From Pisolithus tinctorius (lineage: Eukaryota; Basidiomycota; Agaricomycetes; Boletales; Pisolithaceae): DNA of 64,000 nucleotides. Each line of letters begins with the position of its first letter. The first letter of the stretch is position 1. The stretch lies in the NCBI GenBank assembly GCA_024663395.1, contig JANFAH010000016.1, forward strand, positions 682,001 to 746,000, given 5' to 3'. The notes under the pieces are model-generated. The model worked only from the letters and a program-made list of their open reading frames with translations. It was not told the DNA's origin and made no database searches. Positions 1 through 11,527 of the stretch are shown one piece after another. The position numbers were made by a program, and so were the translations under genes.

Positions 1-46
1 GACGCAGCCAGCCTCAGGTTCAGCCCAGAAACCAACAGACAAACCG

Positions 47-1314
47 ATGGACGGCTGGAGCAAGTTGCAGTCGAGTCTCTCGAACATGAACTTCGCACAG
101 TCAGCAAACAAGCTGGCGAAGGGCTTCAACTCTGGCGTTCAGTTGACCAGAGAACGGCTAGGCCAAGTTGCGCCCGAAGACATTACAGAACTGCCCCAAG
201 GTAACACCCATTCGATTTCCTACACACATTCTCCAATGACAACTTTATGCAGAGTACAAGGATCTGGAGGCCCGCGTCGACGCATTGCGTCAGGTCCACA
301 TTGCCTTGCTTCAAGTAAAGTTGCATCGTACCCCTTATTTGCGCCTGATTATCTGACGGCACCCCTTTGACCAGGATCACCAAAGCATATGAGAACGAGA
401 CTTACGACTACCCTGTGCAAATTCAGGAATCGATTTCCGAACTCTCCACTACGATCGGACACGGTATCACCAACTTCGCAGCCAACAATCTCAAGGGCAC
501 GAATCTCCCTGTCCCTTCGCCTGTAGCCCCACCCGCTGCTCAACACAAGACCCTTCCTCACGCCCTCTGTCGCGCTGCAACCACCGGTGCCAATGCCCTG
601 CAGGGTGCCCCCGGCGGCAATGAGCACAAGCTCCGCAACGCACTTGGAGAATACGCTGGAGCATGGGAAAGGATTGCCGATGCACGCCTTCAGCATGACG
701 AGTCCATCCGGGCTGAATATCTTCAACCGTGGCAAATGACCTTGTCGACATCAATCGGTGTCGCCATGAAGGCTCGCCAGGCTGTCCGAGTCGAGCCGAC
801 TTGAGCTCGACGCTGCGAAGCAGACGTACGGAATCTCACTTTCTCCTTGTTGAGGGGGGCCGGATCAACTGACAGTCAATATGGTTAGTTTGAAGAATGC
901 TGGTCCCGCCAAGCAAGAGCAGGCACGACTGGAGGTTGAGAACGCAGGAAGATGACCTCGTTCAGAAGACCGAGGTTGCAATCACGCTCATGAAGACCGT
1001 GCTTGAGAACGTCAGTCTCCCTCCTGGGGCTATTACTATATACTTGACGGATACATCTAGCCCGAGCCCTTAAAGAACCTGAACGAACTAGCCAAAGCCC
1101 AGGTGGGTGTCCCTTCTGACCCTTGTAACCATGACCTGACTTGGTTATAGCTGATCTACTTTACCACGGCTGCCGAAGCACTCTCATCCGCGCAAGGAGC
1201 AATTGAAGAGCTAAGCGTCGCCGCAGAAGGCGAATACAGGTGCAGCCCGACCGCGTCTTCCGTCGTATAGGATTTACTCACAGGAAACGTCATAGGAAGT
1301 CCCGCGACCACTGA
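47..1314 (+). pseudogene. Gvp36-like BAR-domain protein gene, frameshifted
   Basis: The product resembles Gvp36-type BAR proteins, which bind and curve membranes in Golgi and endocytic traffic. Exon 1 gives MDGWSKLQSS and a stretch containing LTRERLG and APEDITELPQ. Later exons give the helical BAR core: KAYENETYDYP, ELSTTIGHG, NALGEYAGAWERIA, then AKQEQARLEVE and ELAKAQLIYFTTAAEAL, ending with TGA at 1312-1314. At least four introns can be placed. The frame is broken by one extra base near 789-790 (before SRLELDAAKQT) and another near 946-948 (before EDDLVQKTEV). The junction near 364 also fails to splice in frame. These may be real mutations or assembly errors; the rest of the protein is too well conserved for an old pseudogene. 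Confidence 0.7.
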
Positions 1315-1526
1315 GGTTCCCATATGAACGACGGACTGGAGATGTTAGCTTATCGAGACCTAGTGACTACGTCTACATCCCTTTTCATACTTTTCATATT
1401 GCCAGTGTCCCCTCGCCCTCCTTTCTGTGTGACATTGTATATGCCTACCTGTTTGTGTGTTGGACTCGCTGTTTCAATTTTCACGTTGTCTGCCTCACTG
1501 GGGTGTAGAGAAGGGAAAAAAAATAG

Positions 1527-1620
1527 TGCCCACTGGCTGGATTGAACAACCGACCTCATCATCTCCCTGACCCACATTGTCAAGTACAAGTGACGCGCTC
1601 TACCACTGAGCTAAGCGGGC
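1527..1620 (-). tRNA. tRNA-Thr (anticodon UGU) with 22-nt intron
   Basis: The reverse strand folds as a complete cloverleaf. The acceptor stem is GCCCGCT with AGTGGGC, the D arm is GCTC/GAGC, the anticodon stem is CGTCA with TGATG, and the T arm is GGTTG-TTCAATC-CAGCC. The discriminator base is A. The anticodon TGT lies at 1588-1586. A 22-nt intron (1584-1563) sits one base 3' of the anticodon, the normal place for a nuclear tRNA intron, leaving a 72-nt mature tRNA. All stems pair with only G-U wobbles, so the gene looks functional although both flanking protein genes are broken. Confidence 0.9.
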
Positions 1621-1639
1621 TTAGTTTGAGGAGGCCTTC

Positions 1640-3056
1640 TTCCGCCGTAGAGTCCGCTTAGTGGTTGGCCGGAGCTCTCGATTCCGATCTGGGATATCTC
1701 ATGAAGACCGATATGTGGAGGCGACAGCGAGCAAGCCTCTGCGCATTCAGGTCCAAAGTCTACGCTCGTTCCAAAGATGGCACCTAACGAGCATCCAAAA
1801 CACTTGTCAATCCCCGCTCATGGTACCTGCGTCGTCAGTTGTCTCTTACTGTCGCATGGCCGTATTATGTCTGCGTCGGATGAATCATCCCATCCATGTC
1901 TACTCTCCTGCAACCGGTGAATTGCTGCAGTCGTTACACGGCCACGAGGGTGGCCTCTGGATACTAGCCGTTAGCAGGGACATCCTCGTCAGTGGCTCAA
2001 CAGACCGCACTGCGCGTATTTGGGACCTCAACACCGGTCGCTGCACCCACGTGTTTGAAGGCCATACTAGCACTGTTCGCTGTCTCGCAATCGTAAGACC
2101 AGAAGTAATCGATGTCGAAGGGGAGGGAGGAGTTGTCACGAGAGAGAAGTGGCCGAAACAATCTCTTGTTGTCACTGGCAGTCGTGATCATTCTCTACGT
2201 GTTTGGGCCATACCACGTAAGGGTCAACCCGAGTACCGATAGTCAGGTGCGGACGATACAGACGCTGAACTGACTGAGGTACGATTTTATCCCGACCAAC
2301 TTTACTGTTTCTCATCTTCCTGTCCGGGAGGACGTCAACGAGAATCCGTACCACAAATTAAACCTGGGAGGGCACGACCATGCCGTCCGTGCACTAGCCG
2401 CGCGGGGACGCATGCCCATCTCGGGTAGCTATGACTGTACTGTACGAGTATGAGACCTCTGCACATGGGAGTGCAAGTGGGTGCTAGTGGGGCACACCCA
2501 AAAATGGTACACATACCGCCGTTATCTCTCCTCTGACCTGTGTGCAGTTTATAGTGTGGTTTTAGACATAAGTCGCATCATTGCTTGCTCGGGATCGATG
2601 GACTGTGCTGTACGCGTCTGGAACCTTGGCAACGGCTAGTGTCAACAGATGCTGACCGGGCATGCATCCCTTGTTGGATTACTCGGCCTGTCTCCCCCAT
2701 TTGATTTACGCCGCGGCCGACTCCACGTTGCGGCTCTGGGATCCCGATACTAGCGAGCTCCGTTGTCTCTTGAGGCCCACAATGGGGCTATGTCATGTTT
2801 TCAGCATGTGTTTAAAGTACTCAGTGGCTCTGACAGGACCTTGAAGATGTGGAACATTCGTGAAGGCACTGTTGCCAAGGATTTACTCACTGACGTGAAC
2901 GCGATCTGGCAAGTTGTATTTAAAGGCCGATGTTGTATTGCAGCGAGTAACCGTGATAATGGGACTATGTTGGATATTCGGCACTTTGGGACGAGTGAAG
3001 ACGACGATTGGGACAGCGAATCGCCGGGAGGTATCTATGACAATGACAGTTGAAGA
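1640..3056 (+). pseudogene. Cdc4-like F-box/WD40 protein, decayed
   Basis: Translation in shifting frames gives a run of WD40 repeats of the Cdc4/Pop1 type, the substrate receptors of SCF ubiquitin ligases. Recognisable blades include SGSTDRTARIWDL, VVTGSRDHSLRVW, ISGSYDCTVRV, CSGSMDCAVRVWNL and SGSDRTLKMWNI. The segment before the first blade (RIMSASDESSHP) is one base out of frame with the following IHVYSPATGELL near 1890. In-frame stops interrupt the repeats near 2241, 2451 and 2638. The end (EDDDWDSESPGG, stop near 3051) still looks like an acidic Cdc4-type tail. The F-box itself is not recognisable upstream. An inactivated copy of an SCF receptor gene. Confidence 0.75.
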
Positions 3057-3059
3057 AGA

Positions 3060-4386
3060 CGAGGTAGAAGAGCAGGCACAGGTGGACCCGATGGGCTAGG
3101 GTATGCAAGAGGGTTCAAGGAGTTCCGGTGTCATCGACAACGGCGATCGTTGGCGTGGACCTTCAGTCACAGAATGAGCCAATGGTGCTGAGGGCTCTAA
3201 GAGTGGAACAAGTTACTTCCACCCGAGCCGGTAACACAATTCATAGCGTTTAAACCAGAATATAGTGTACTCTTCGGACGCAGGAAGCTACCTAACGGTA
3301 TCATTAGAGCTTACCTTGTCATTTTGTGGGTAGCACCAAAGTAGCCTTAAGACTGTGACCTGCGCAAAACAACGGATTACCAGAATAAAACAATAGCTTG
3401 TTTCCTATTGGTGGAGTTATGCGGGATAAAATAGACAAGCGACCTCTTTACAACTTTTTACTCTGCGGATTTAGCGGAATAGGTCGCCCAATCATGCCTT
3501 CCAAGCCTTCGCGATCAGCTCCGTCAAACCTGCCAGATGCGCACGTAAATACGTTAGATAGTTTCGGGGAAAAAGACGGAATATGGTATTACACACCGAT
3601 ATCGTTTGTGTTGAACTGGTACACTCCAACGAGAACACCGAGTGTCATTGTCCGGAGTGTCCATCTCATGAAGTTTCCAAGAAACGGGAACTTGCGGGGA
3701 TGAAGATAGTCCACAAGCATACAGTCAAACTGGACAAGTTCGATCGTTCAGTCAAGATGTCCATGTCGCTCCGGAGAACAGGTTCTTACCCCGATGTGAC
3801 TGTGCATCACCAAGCCTATGCCGAAGAGTCCATCAAAGACGGGGTAGTTAGACCCAGAGGTGACGAATGCAGCAGCAGTCATTGGAACGAGGGATGCAGC
3901 CAAGAGACGCTCGAACGACCAATGGTATGATCCATGCATCTTGGATGGCGGGGGAAAGGTAGTCGGGTCATTGACCGTACCCTTGTAAATGGCTGCGGCT
4001 CTTTTTAGGGATGGTGCAGAATCAAACAGGTATGAATAGAATACGTACGTCCACCTGGAACGTACTGTGCCGACGCACTGGCAGCATGTCTCACTGAAAA
4101 CGACCGCTCAGAATACGAGAATCGTAAAGGAAGGGACGAACCTTGGAGTGATCGCAATACGCGACAACCTGCCGTCGATGCAAATGTCTTGGACAGCGGT
4201 GCGCGCAAGAGGACAGAAGTTGACATCATGTGTTGTGCAGAAGTTGTGTCGCCAGAATGCGGAGGGCAGGCAGACAACTTCGCCAGCCAATCGGGGCAGA
4301 GACGATTACATAACGAGACACCTTGATTAAGTAAGCGACCACTGACGCGTCCACAGTCAAGGCAATAACTGGAGTTAACATCGATA
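3060..4386. other. Region without a recognisable gene
   Basis: Several open stretches occur (for example 3398-3703 and 3583-3930 on the + strand) but none has a convincing start, splice pattern or known domain. The DNA between the Cdc4-like pseudogene and RPT4 may hold decayed coding sequence and must contain the RPT4 promoter at its right end. Confidence 0.4.
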
Positions 4387-5998
4387 ATGGACGCATACGC
4401 ATCGACTTCGACAGGCGCGATGGACGAACGTAGAAAGAATGCATTGAAGAGTTACCGCGAGGTGAGTCCAAGGCACAGCTGGTTACTCGCCAAATGACCA
4501 TACCTCAGAAAATGCGTGCACACGAGAACATCAGCCAAAGCCTCAAGAACTGTCAGCTCATTTTGTATACTCTGCAGGACTCAGAGAACTCACATCCCTG
4601 TCATCTAGTGCGGTTTTCCCTTAAGGACCTCGAGAAGGATTTTGCACAGACGGAAAATGACATCAAGGCTGTCCAGTCCGTTGGACAAATCATTGGCGAA
4701 GTCATGAAGCAACTCGACGATGAAAGATGTATGTCCCTTTCATTCACCCCCTTATGAGACTTATGAAACCCGTTTCAGTCATTGTCAAGGCCTCCTCAGG
4801 ACCTAGATACGTAGTCTCATATCGTCCGGCACTTTCTGCCGCGAAGCTTAAGTCGGGAACGCGCGTTTCTCTCGACATGACCACACTCACTATCATGCGG
4901 ATATTACCACGTGAAGTCGACCCACTAGTGTACAAGATGAGTTTGGAAGACCCTGGCAAAGCTTCTTTTGCAGGCATTGGCGGCTTGTCCGAGCAAGTGC
5001 GCGAACTTCGTGAAGTGCGTGAGCCGCCATTTGTTTGTACTAGACTAATATCCACTCGTAGGTCATCGAACTCCCCCTCCTCAATCCAGAGTTGTTTACT
5101 CGCGTTGGTATCAAACCTCCCAAGGGTGTCCTCCTGTACGGCCCACCTGGCACGGGAAAGACCCTTCTTGCGCGTGCAGTAGCCGCAACTCTGCACACCA
5201 ATTTCTTGAAAGTCGTCTCCTCCGCCATCGTCGACAAGTACATTGGTGAGTCTGCGCGTGTCGTGAGAGAGATGTTCGGGTACGCGAGGGACCACGAGCC
5301 ATGTGTGATTTTCATGGACGAAATCGATGCTATTGGGGGGCGAAGGTTCTCCGAGGGAACAAGTGCCGACAGAGAAATACAGAGGACCCTCATGGAGGTA
5401 TTGGGCATCCTACTTCCTATTTAGCTCAAGCCTCTCACGACTTTACTTGCAGCTGCTCAACCAAATGGATGGCTTCGATTCGCTGGGACGGACGAAGCTA
5501 ATCATGGCTACAAATCGTCCGGACACACTCGATCCCGCACTGTTACGCCCTGGACGGCTTGATCGCAAGATCGAAATTCCACTCCCCAACGAGCAAGCGC
5601 GGCTAGAAATCCTCAAAATTCACGCCCAAGCGGTAAATAAGAGTGGCGAGATCGACTATGATGCTATTGTCAAGGTTCGTCGACATGGGCAGGCTCCGTA
5701 GCCCCACACCCTTATGCAACCTTTTCTAGCTTACAGATGGGTTTAACGGAGCCGACTTGCGGAATGTCGTCACAGAAGCGGGGATGTTCGCCATTCGCGA
5801 TGACCGGTAAGTTGTCATCATAACTTCAGGGTACGGTGACTTATCTACCCCTAGAGAATACATCATCCAGGAAGATCTCACGAAGGCTGCGCGTAAAGTT
5901 GGCGATGCCAAGAAGCACGAAAGTAAGTCATTGATAATTTTACCGAGGTTATCAAGCTTAGGTCGTTATCCACAGCGAAGCTAGAGTACTCGGCGTAG
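4387..5998 (+). CDS. RPT4: 26S proteasome regulatory subunit RPT4 (AAA ATPase)
   Basis: This is one of the six AAA ATPases of the proteasome base that unfold ubiquitinated substrates and feed them into the 20S core. At least seven introns can be removed to give one frame. The N-terminal coiled coil ([16 protein letters not shown]) leads to the OB region ([15 protein letters not shown]), then Walker A GPPGTGKT, Walker [13 protein letters not shown], the second region of homology [21 protein letters not shown] and the C-terminal helical part [17 protein letters not shown]. The last exon reads TKLEYSA and stops at 5996-5998. Introns 4462-4508 and 4552-4608 are both needed to restore the coiled coil. 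The length (about 390 residues) matches the family and no break is seen. Confidence 0.95.
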
Positions 5999-6573
5999 CT
6001 TGCTTGTATCGTAGCGTACTCATCATTTTATTGACATTTTTGCAAAACTACCCGATGGAATACCAGTCCACAGCGGCCTCCGTTTGGAAGTGACTCGTCG
6101 TAAGACTCCTTTCAAAGATACTTGTTGGCCAATGAGAGGCCTTGGCTGTTTCCCCTGCTACAAGGTCACGTGCCCATATCCATCTCTGTCGCTTATGTCA
6201 GCAACAGCTGACTTAAGTAGCCGTGTTTTCTGTGTTTATGAAAATTTACATTCCTCTGTTGACAGCCCAGGACCACTCCCAGAGGTAAGTAAAACAGAGT
6301 CCACGTCTAGTATTTTCAAGATGATTTCTTTGCTGTGCACCAGGCCGAGTGCTTCTTTGAGGATTCATTACCCTGTCCCTCATTATACGCTAGAGGGTCC
6401 TGATCTATCTGTCTTTTTTACCTGGTGTTCTTCAAACATGCTAATCTTACACGACAGGGCAATATAATATCGATATGTATTTCGGGGAGGGACTTGAAGT
6501 AGCAAGTAAGATTCCCCAGTATATACGACAACTATTATGTGTATCTCGATTCCGAGGGAAAAGAACGCGATGT
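5999..6573. other. Convergent intergenic spacer
   Basis: This lies between the 3' ends of RPT4 (+) and the aldehyde dehydrogenase (-). It should hold the two 3' UTRs and polyadenylation sites. An open stretch at 6084-6467 has no recognisable domain and is probably not a gene. Confidence 0.5.
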
Positions 6574-8765
6574 TTACTTGGTCTGGATCTTCATGTGAAC
6601 AGACTTGGGCCGAGTGAGTTGATCGTAACCTGTCAAAGGAGACAAGTCAAAAACCCAATGAAATATTCTACGTGTTAGTTCAATATACCGAATTTACTGA
6701 GGCTGACCCCACGACCGCTGTTCTTGACACCAGTCCAAGACAACGCAGGATCGAGGAAATCGCATCTAGGAAGCATGTTTGGGGCAGTAGCAACAGTGAG
6801 TCTGAAGTTAGAACACACCGGTTGAGAAACACGGTTCCAGTGTTCAACTGGTCAACAACCTGGAGGAACACCTTCTCGGACTCGGGGTTCTCAGCTGCAT
6901 TGGTCCAGATAGATGCCGTGAGACCATACGGAGAGTCGTTCATGAGGCGAACCGCCTCCTCGTCGGATGATACCTGCACCGATGTGGATTAAGGGTGGAA
7001 GCCTACTACAGTTAACGACGGATATACCTTCTGAATGCCGACAACAGGTCCAAATGTCTCCTCCTACAGGACGAGTTGCATAGGTGAGTTGTGATGCAAC
7101 TGTGTGTTTCTTACCATCATCACGTCCATGGCTTTAAGCGTTTGAGGATGTGAATATATAAAGCATCGTCGATTTTAACTCACTGTGGTCAACATCCACG
7201 AGCACTTGAGGGGCAACATATGCGTTGTTCCTTCTCGGGATCGCAGGTCAGGTATTGACGGGCATGACGACAGATAACCTCACGGTCGAGCAATGGGGAA
7301 CAGCTCCTCTGGAATCAAAGCTTTTGCCCCTGCTTTCACTATCTCCAAAGTCAGCCGCCGACTTCCTGTATTGGAGAGTACTTGCCTGCATCAGCAATCT
7401 GCCTTCTGATTCGTTCGGCACTTGCAACGCTGACGACGGGTCCCAGATTCGTGTCAGGCTTGGTGGGATCGCCTAGTTTGTATTTCTTCGTAGATCCGTT
7501 AACATCTCAAAAGCAATCAGACAAGAGAGCGCAACCTTGACGAGATCGACGTATCCTTCCACGAACTTATCGTACACCGACTCATGCACATAAATACGCT
7601 GATAACGGTAAGTCAAGCATCTTACGGAAAACGTGTGCTGAAGATGGTCATCGACTTACTTCTATCGCGCAGCAACTCTGACCCGAGTTGAACATGGCTC
7701 CTGTAAACAGCCGGAATGAGAGGGGAAATAATGGTTGGGGTTGAAACAAAGCACCTACCATCGACGAGTTCTGCAATTGTGTAATCGAGATCCGCGTCTG
7801 CACGTACATAAGCGGGGTCTTTTCCGCCGAGCTGTCGTCAATGATTGGCACGGACTAAAACATTACAAGGAAGCGAGAAATTACCTCCAACGCAACACCC
7901 TTGAACCCCGGGCCGTCAACTGCGGCGCGTTCAACTGCTCGGCCACCCACAACGCTGCCCGTAAAGCATACGAAATCCACAAGTTCGTGTTGAATGACAT
8001 AGGAGGTGAGGGTCGGTGAGAGGTGAAGAACCTGGATAATCCCCTCAGGGACGCCCGCATTAACAAGAGCTGTAGCGAAACGCTCGGCTGCCATGGGCGT
8101 CTGTGGAGAAGGCTTGAGAAGGACCGCATTTCCTGCTACGATTGCGGGTAGAACAGCGTTGATCGAAGTGAGGTACGGGAAGCTAGTAGCCGCTTCAGAG
8201 GGGACAACGGTCGCGAAACGAGTGAAAGAGCTTACTTCCAAGGTGCAATAACAAATACTACACCGAGAGGGACACGTTTGATGTACCGCCTGAAGCCAGG
8301 CGCGTCTGTGTCCTTCAGAGATACGTCTGCAAGACTAGATTCGGCGATGGAGAGCATGTACTGCGCTCGCGACAGAAAGCCCCTGATCTCTCCGGGAACC
8401 TGGCTGACAGGCCTAAAAATACCTTGAACAAAACAGTAAAAGATATCTAACCCGCTTGACGCACCGACCCATTTGTTCTGTAAGCTCAAGATATAAGTCA
8501 TCCCCCTTCATCTTCTCGAACTCTTCCTAACAGGGAGAAACGATGTAGACCTTTTAGCTTCATATGACGGACGGATGATAAGTCCTACCATGAACTTGTG
8601 CCCGATCGCGATGCGATCTTTAATGTCTATCTTTTTCCATTCCTTCTGAGCTCGTGCTGCCTTCTGAAGTTTCTCGTCGAGCTCAGATTCATCAGGATAT
8701 ACACGTGTGCACAAAGGTGCCTGGCTGTGTGGACTGATTGTAGTTTGGGACTTAGGATTGGCCAT
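6574..8765 (-). CDS. Aldehyde dehydrogenase
   Basis: An NAD(P)-dependent aldehyde dehydrogenase that oxidises an aldehyde to the acid. The start MANPKSQTTISP lies at 8765, and about ten introns rebuild one frame to IQTK and TAA at 6574. Conserved parts in order: VPLGVVFVIAPWNFPY, GNAVLLKPSPQTP, FTGSVVGGRAVERAA, LELGGKDPAYV with the general-base Glu, MFNSGQSCCAIE with the catalytic Cys, EETFGPVVGIQ, LTASIWTNA and GRGVSLSKFGYDQLTRPKSVH. The intron at 7339-7385 is GC-AG rather than GT-AG. The family member is nearer to broad-specificity fungal aldehyde dehydrogenases than to biosynthetic semialdehyde enzymes; the substrate cannot be named. The gene looks intact. Confidence 0.9.
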
Positions 8766-9142
8766 CGTTGTCCACAGTTGTGGTCGTACAAGCGATAATA
8801 ACCGTTTCGGTGGGTGGCACTTTACGGACGGCCAGGTTAATGACGGAAGACCGACGGACCTTATCTTTTGATCTTATCTAACAACTGGCACGTCGCTTTC
8901 GAAATACCACAAGGTAAAATTGATAAGCTACAGTCCGAAGTCACGAGACAATCCAAGTGAGAAGTAGCTACAAATGATAGAAACAAGTTGTACGAGCATG
9001 CGGTAGCTCAGATGAAGCAGAGGGTTCTAGTACAGTATTCGCGCGCAAAGGTACGAAGCGTCCAAAGCAAGAAATCAGTCCATAAGAGCAACGGGAGTCC
9101 AATGTCCACGTCTTAAGCACGAAACAAAGTGTAGAAAGAAAA
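8766..9142. other. Upstream region of the aldehyde dehydrogenase gene
   Basis: This spacer separates the aldehyde dehydrogenase start from the stop of the next minus-strand gene. It presumably contains the dehydrogenase promoter. No TATA box or repeat stands out. Confidence 0.4.
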
Positions 9143-10572
9143 CTACTGTGTGCGATTGGTAATCTGGTTGAGCGCAGCGGCGCCATTAAAATCATACTTT
9201 GAATGGTCAGAGAAACGGTGACGATTGTCACTGTAAGTTGTGTGAGTAAAACGCATACAGTGGGGCCATCTCAAGTACGCACGCTCCGGATGACCACCAA
9301 ATGTTCATTCAGAAGAATCGGGACATCAAATATCGGGTCTTTGTAGCGAGGATCTTTCTTTGTGGGACACGTGGTGGTCCTTTCTGTACCAGTGGCTTAT
9401 CCCACCTACGAAGAACGGCGTAAGCAACCTGAGAAGGAGAAAGGCACAAGCAGAGGCGTACTGTCGATTACTTCTTTCAAAGCGGAATTCTGGTGGGAGG
9501 CAGTTCTTGATTGCGTCGTCCTCGGAGAAAAATGCATCTAATTCAGGAGCGTAATATGATTGGGACCCAACGTCAGCTCCGGTGGTCGTAAACTGCCCCG
9601 ACGACCTGACGTTCGCGCCAACCGCTTTCCTCTTGGAGACTGGTGTAGTCCTTCTCGTTGACAAGGGGTCATCTAATCTACGAGAGAACGGTAAGATGCG
9701 GCTCCATGTAAAGGGCACTTAGAGACATACTTCTGATGCCCACGCACAACGTGGAAAGGATTCCAAAGCCGGCGACGCTTAGCTCCACTAACCACGGACG
9801 GGGATACATCTTCCTGCGTGTCCTTCGATGCTCTCTCCAATGAAGAGTCGGTAGTGGTTCGGATTTCGGTGGCTGACAGATCTCGCCCGTTTGTTAACTT
9901 TGCAGTAAGCTTCTTTGAATTGGATTGGTCCTGGACCAATTTGCACGTCGCTTCGTCTGACAAGAGGATTCTGTGAGCAGGAAAATATTACAAAGTAGTG
10001 GAACAATACCATTGGTGTCGTCCAACTCCTCATAGGTAAAGCGAGTAACGGTCGGAGAAAAGGAGACTTTCTTCACCAATGGCAGGAGGCAGTCCTCTGC
10101 AACGTTACCCGGCTTCGTTGCCTGGCCCACGCTGTTCGAGGTAGTCATCTGAGCGCAATTGATTTGCAATTTATCGTCGACGCCTATTGCGCTCAAGCCG
10201 TCGATCCAGCTCCCGCATGATGACGGTAAGCTTGACATAGTCTCGCTCGATGGAACCTCCTGTCCCACGAGGCAACAACCGGGAGTCACGATACTGGTAG
10301 CTTCATCTACATTGCCATGCGTCAAGGTCGCGGTGCGAGTCGTTTGATTGAAGATACTTACCTTCGTCCGTCACCCTAGCCCGCACCGTCTGACGTATTG
10401 GAGGACACAGTAGTACAGCGACCTTGCGGCCGTGGTTCAGGTACCCTACGTTGCCCTGGAAGGGCTGCGCTCCATCCCTAGTGCGAACAAGGTCGATGAA
10501 TTGCGTGAACGTGACGGGCATACCGGTGGACACAATGTCCGTAAGGATATCAAGAGGGCTGCTCGAAGCCAT
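9143..10572 (-). CDS. Unknown, probably nuclear protein
   Basis: The start is MASSSPLDILTD at 10572. Exon 1 (through ARVTDEG) joins an exon with SSCGSWIDGLSAIG and KKVSFSPTVTRFTYEEL, then one with ATCKLVQDQSNS and the basic patch GAKRRRLWNPF. The next exon carries DDPLSTRRTTPVSKRKAVG and YYAPELDAFFSEDD. Further splices give KDPRYKDPIFDVPILL and a last exon ending NQITNRTQ with TAG at 9143-9145. The first four exon joins preserve frame cleanly; the last two are less certain. There is no membrane segment or signal peptide. Basic clusters and Ser/Thr-Pro sites suggest a regulated nuclear protein, but no family was recognised. Confidence 0.6.
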
Positions 10573-11527
10573 TGCTAGAATTTGTAGTCAAGAGTAGAAG
10601 AAGTATATGTGAACACAGTCGTAGTATGTGAGAGAGCAAGGTGAGGCTTGAGGAGCGAAGATAAAGGAGTGCATGCTAGCCCAAGGGGTTGACATCGAGA
10701 TCCAAACCACCCCTAATTATAGAGGGGGAGCATGAGTCAGAACGACCTCCGGATCTTTACTCTTGCAGTCGAGGTGAATCCAAATACAAGCCAAGGTTTT
10801 CGTCGCAATACAGAAGAACGGAAGTCCCTAGAAGACGTGTGCTTGGAGTTGATGTGTTCCAGGACGCGGAAGCAAGTCTGAAGTACTCTCCCGCGACGGG
10901 CCGACGGGCCAGTCAAATATCAAATAGATGGTGTCACAACAGTCACACAATGGAGTCACCTGTGTGACATCGGACATGAGATAAAGGCGAGGCTTCAATA
11001 GGCTCGTCCACCTCGGCTGTCCAGGCTGACTAGTAGTAAAGTGGCTACAGCACCTGGGCTGCTGGTTCGATCCCAGCTCTGGACAGTACTCTACTGGCTA
11101 CAGTCTCGGCGTACCAGTAACACTGCATTTCCTGGTACACCGAGACCGTATTTATATAGGCCCTAAGTCCATCTACATACTGCACCCCAATAACCTACAA
11201 TTTACAAATCAAGTGCTGATCATGTTTGCAACAACTGGTACACTGCTCAAGATCAAGTCTATTTTGTCCTGCTTGTAGATAGGTGCATTGTGGATAGATC
11301 TGATGGCACAGGACACCATCAACTTAGCCATGCACTGAATCTGCATTACAGTGAAGCAAATACTCCCGCAGCCACCCCCTGTAAGTACGCTTCGTTGAGG
11401 GTGCTCGCTGCATTTCTCACGCTCGTTCGCAATTGTATCCGTTGATTGTCAGAACAGCTTTTTGTAAGAAGTTGGTTGCTCGACACAGCTACGGGCTGCG
11501 ACGAGCTCGACGACTACAAAGTCATCG
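10573..11527. other. Divergent intergenic region holding the SINE-like element
   Basis: This lies between the unknown minus-strand gene and AUR1. Apart from the SINE-like element at 11008-11155 it should contain both promoters. Nothing else was recognised. Confidence 0.45.
11008..11155 (+). mobile_element. tRNA-derived SINE-like element
   Basis: The head looks like a degenerate tRNA. An exact RNA polymerase III A-box match (TAGTAAAGTGG) is followed by a B box (GGTTCGATCC). The T arm GCTGG-TTCGATC-CCAGC pairs perfectly and GTCCAG pairs with CTGGAC as an acceptor stem. No proper variable loop or acceptor end is present, so it is not a working tRNA. About 25 bp downstream is an inverted repeat: GTCTCGGCGTACCAG and CTGGTACACCGAGAC match at 14 of 15 positions, with a 13-nt loop. 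A tRNA-like head with a structured body is the usual plan of a SINE; no second full copy is in the window. Confidence 0.55.

Noticed and set aside
3398..3930. Possible small genes left of RPT4
   Set aside because: Frames lack convincing starts and known motifs, and cannot be joined by plausible introns.
8968..9142. Separate small gene upstream of the aldehyde dehydrogenase
   Set aside because: The frame has no motif; the conserved-looking part to its right reads better as the last exon of the minus-strand gene ending at 9143.
11008..11090. Functional tRNA gene
   Set aside because: The T arm and promoter boxes fit, but the anticodon arm, variable loop and acceptor end do not form a proper tRNA.
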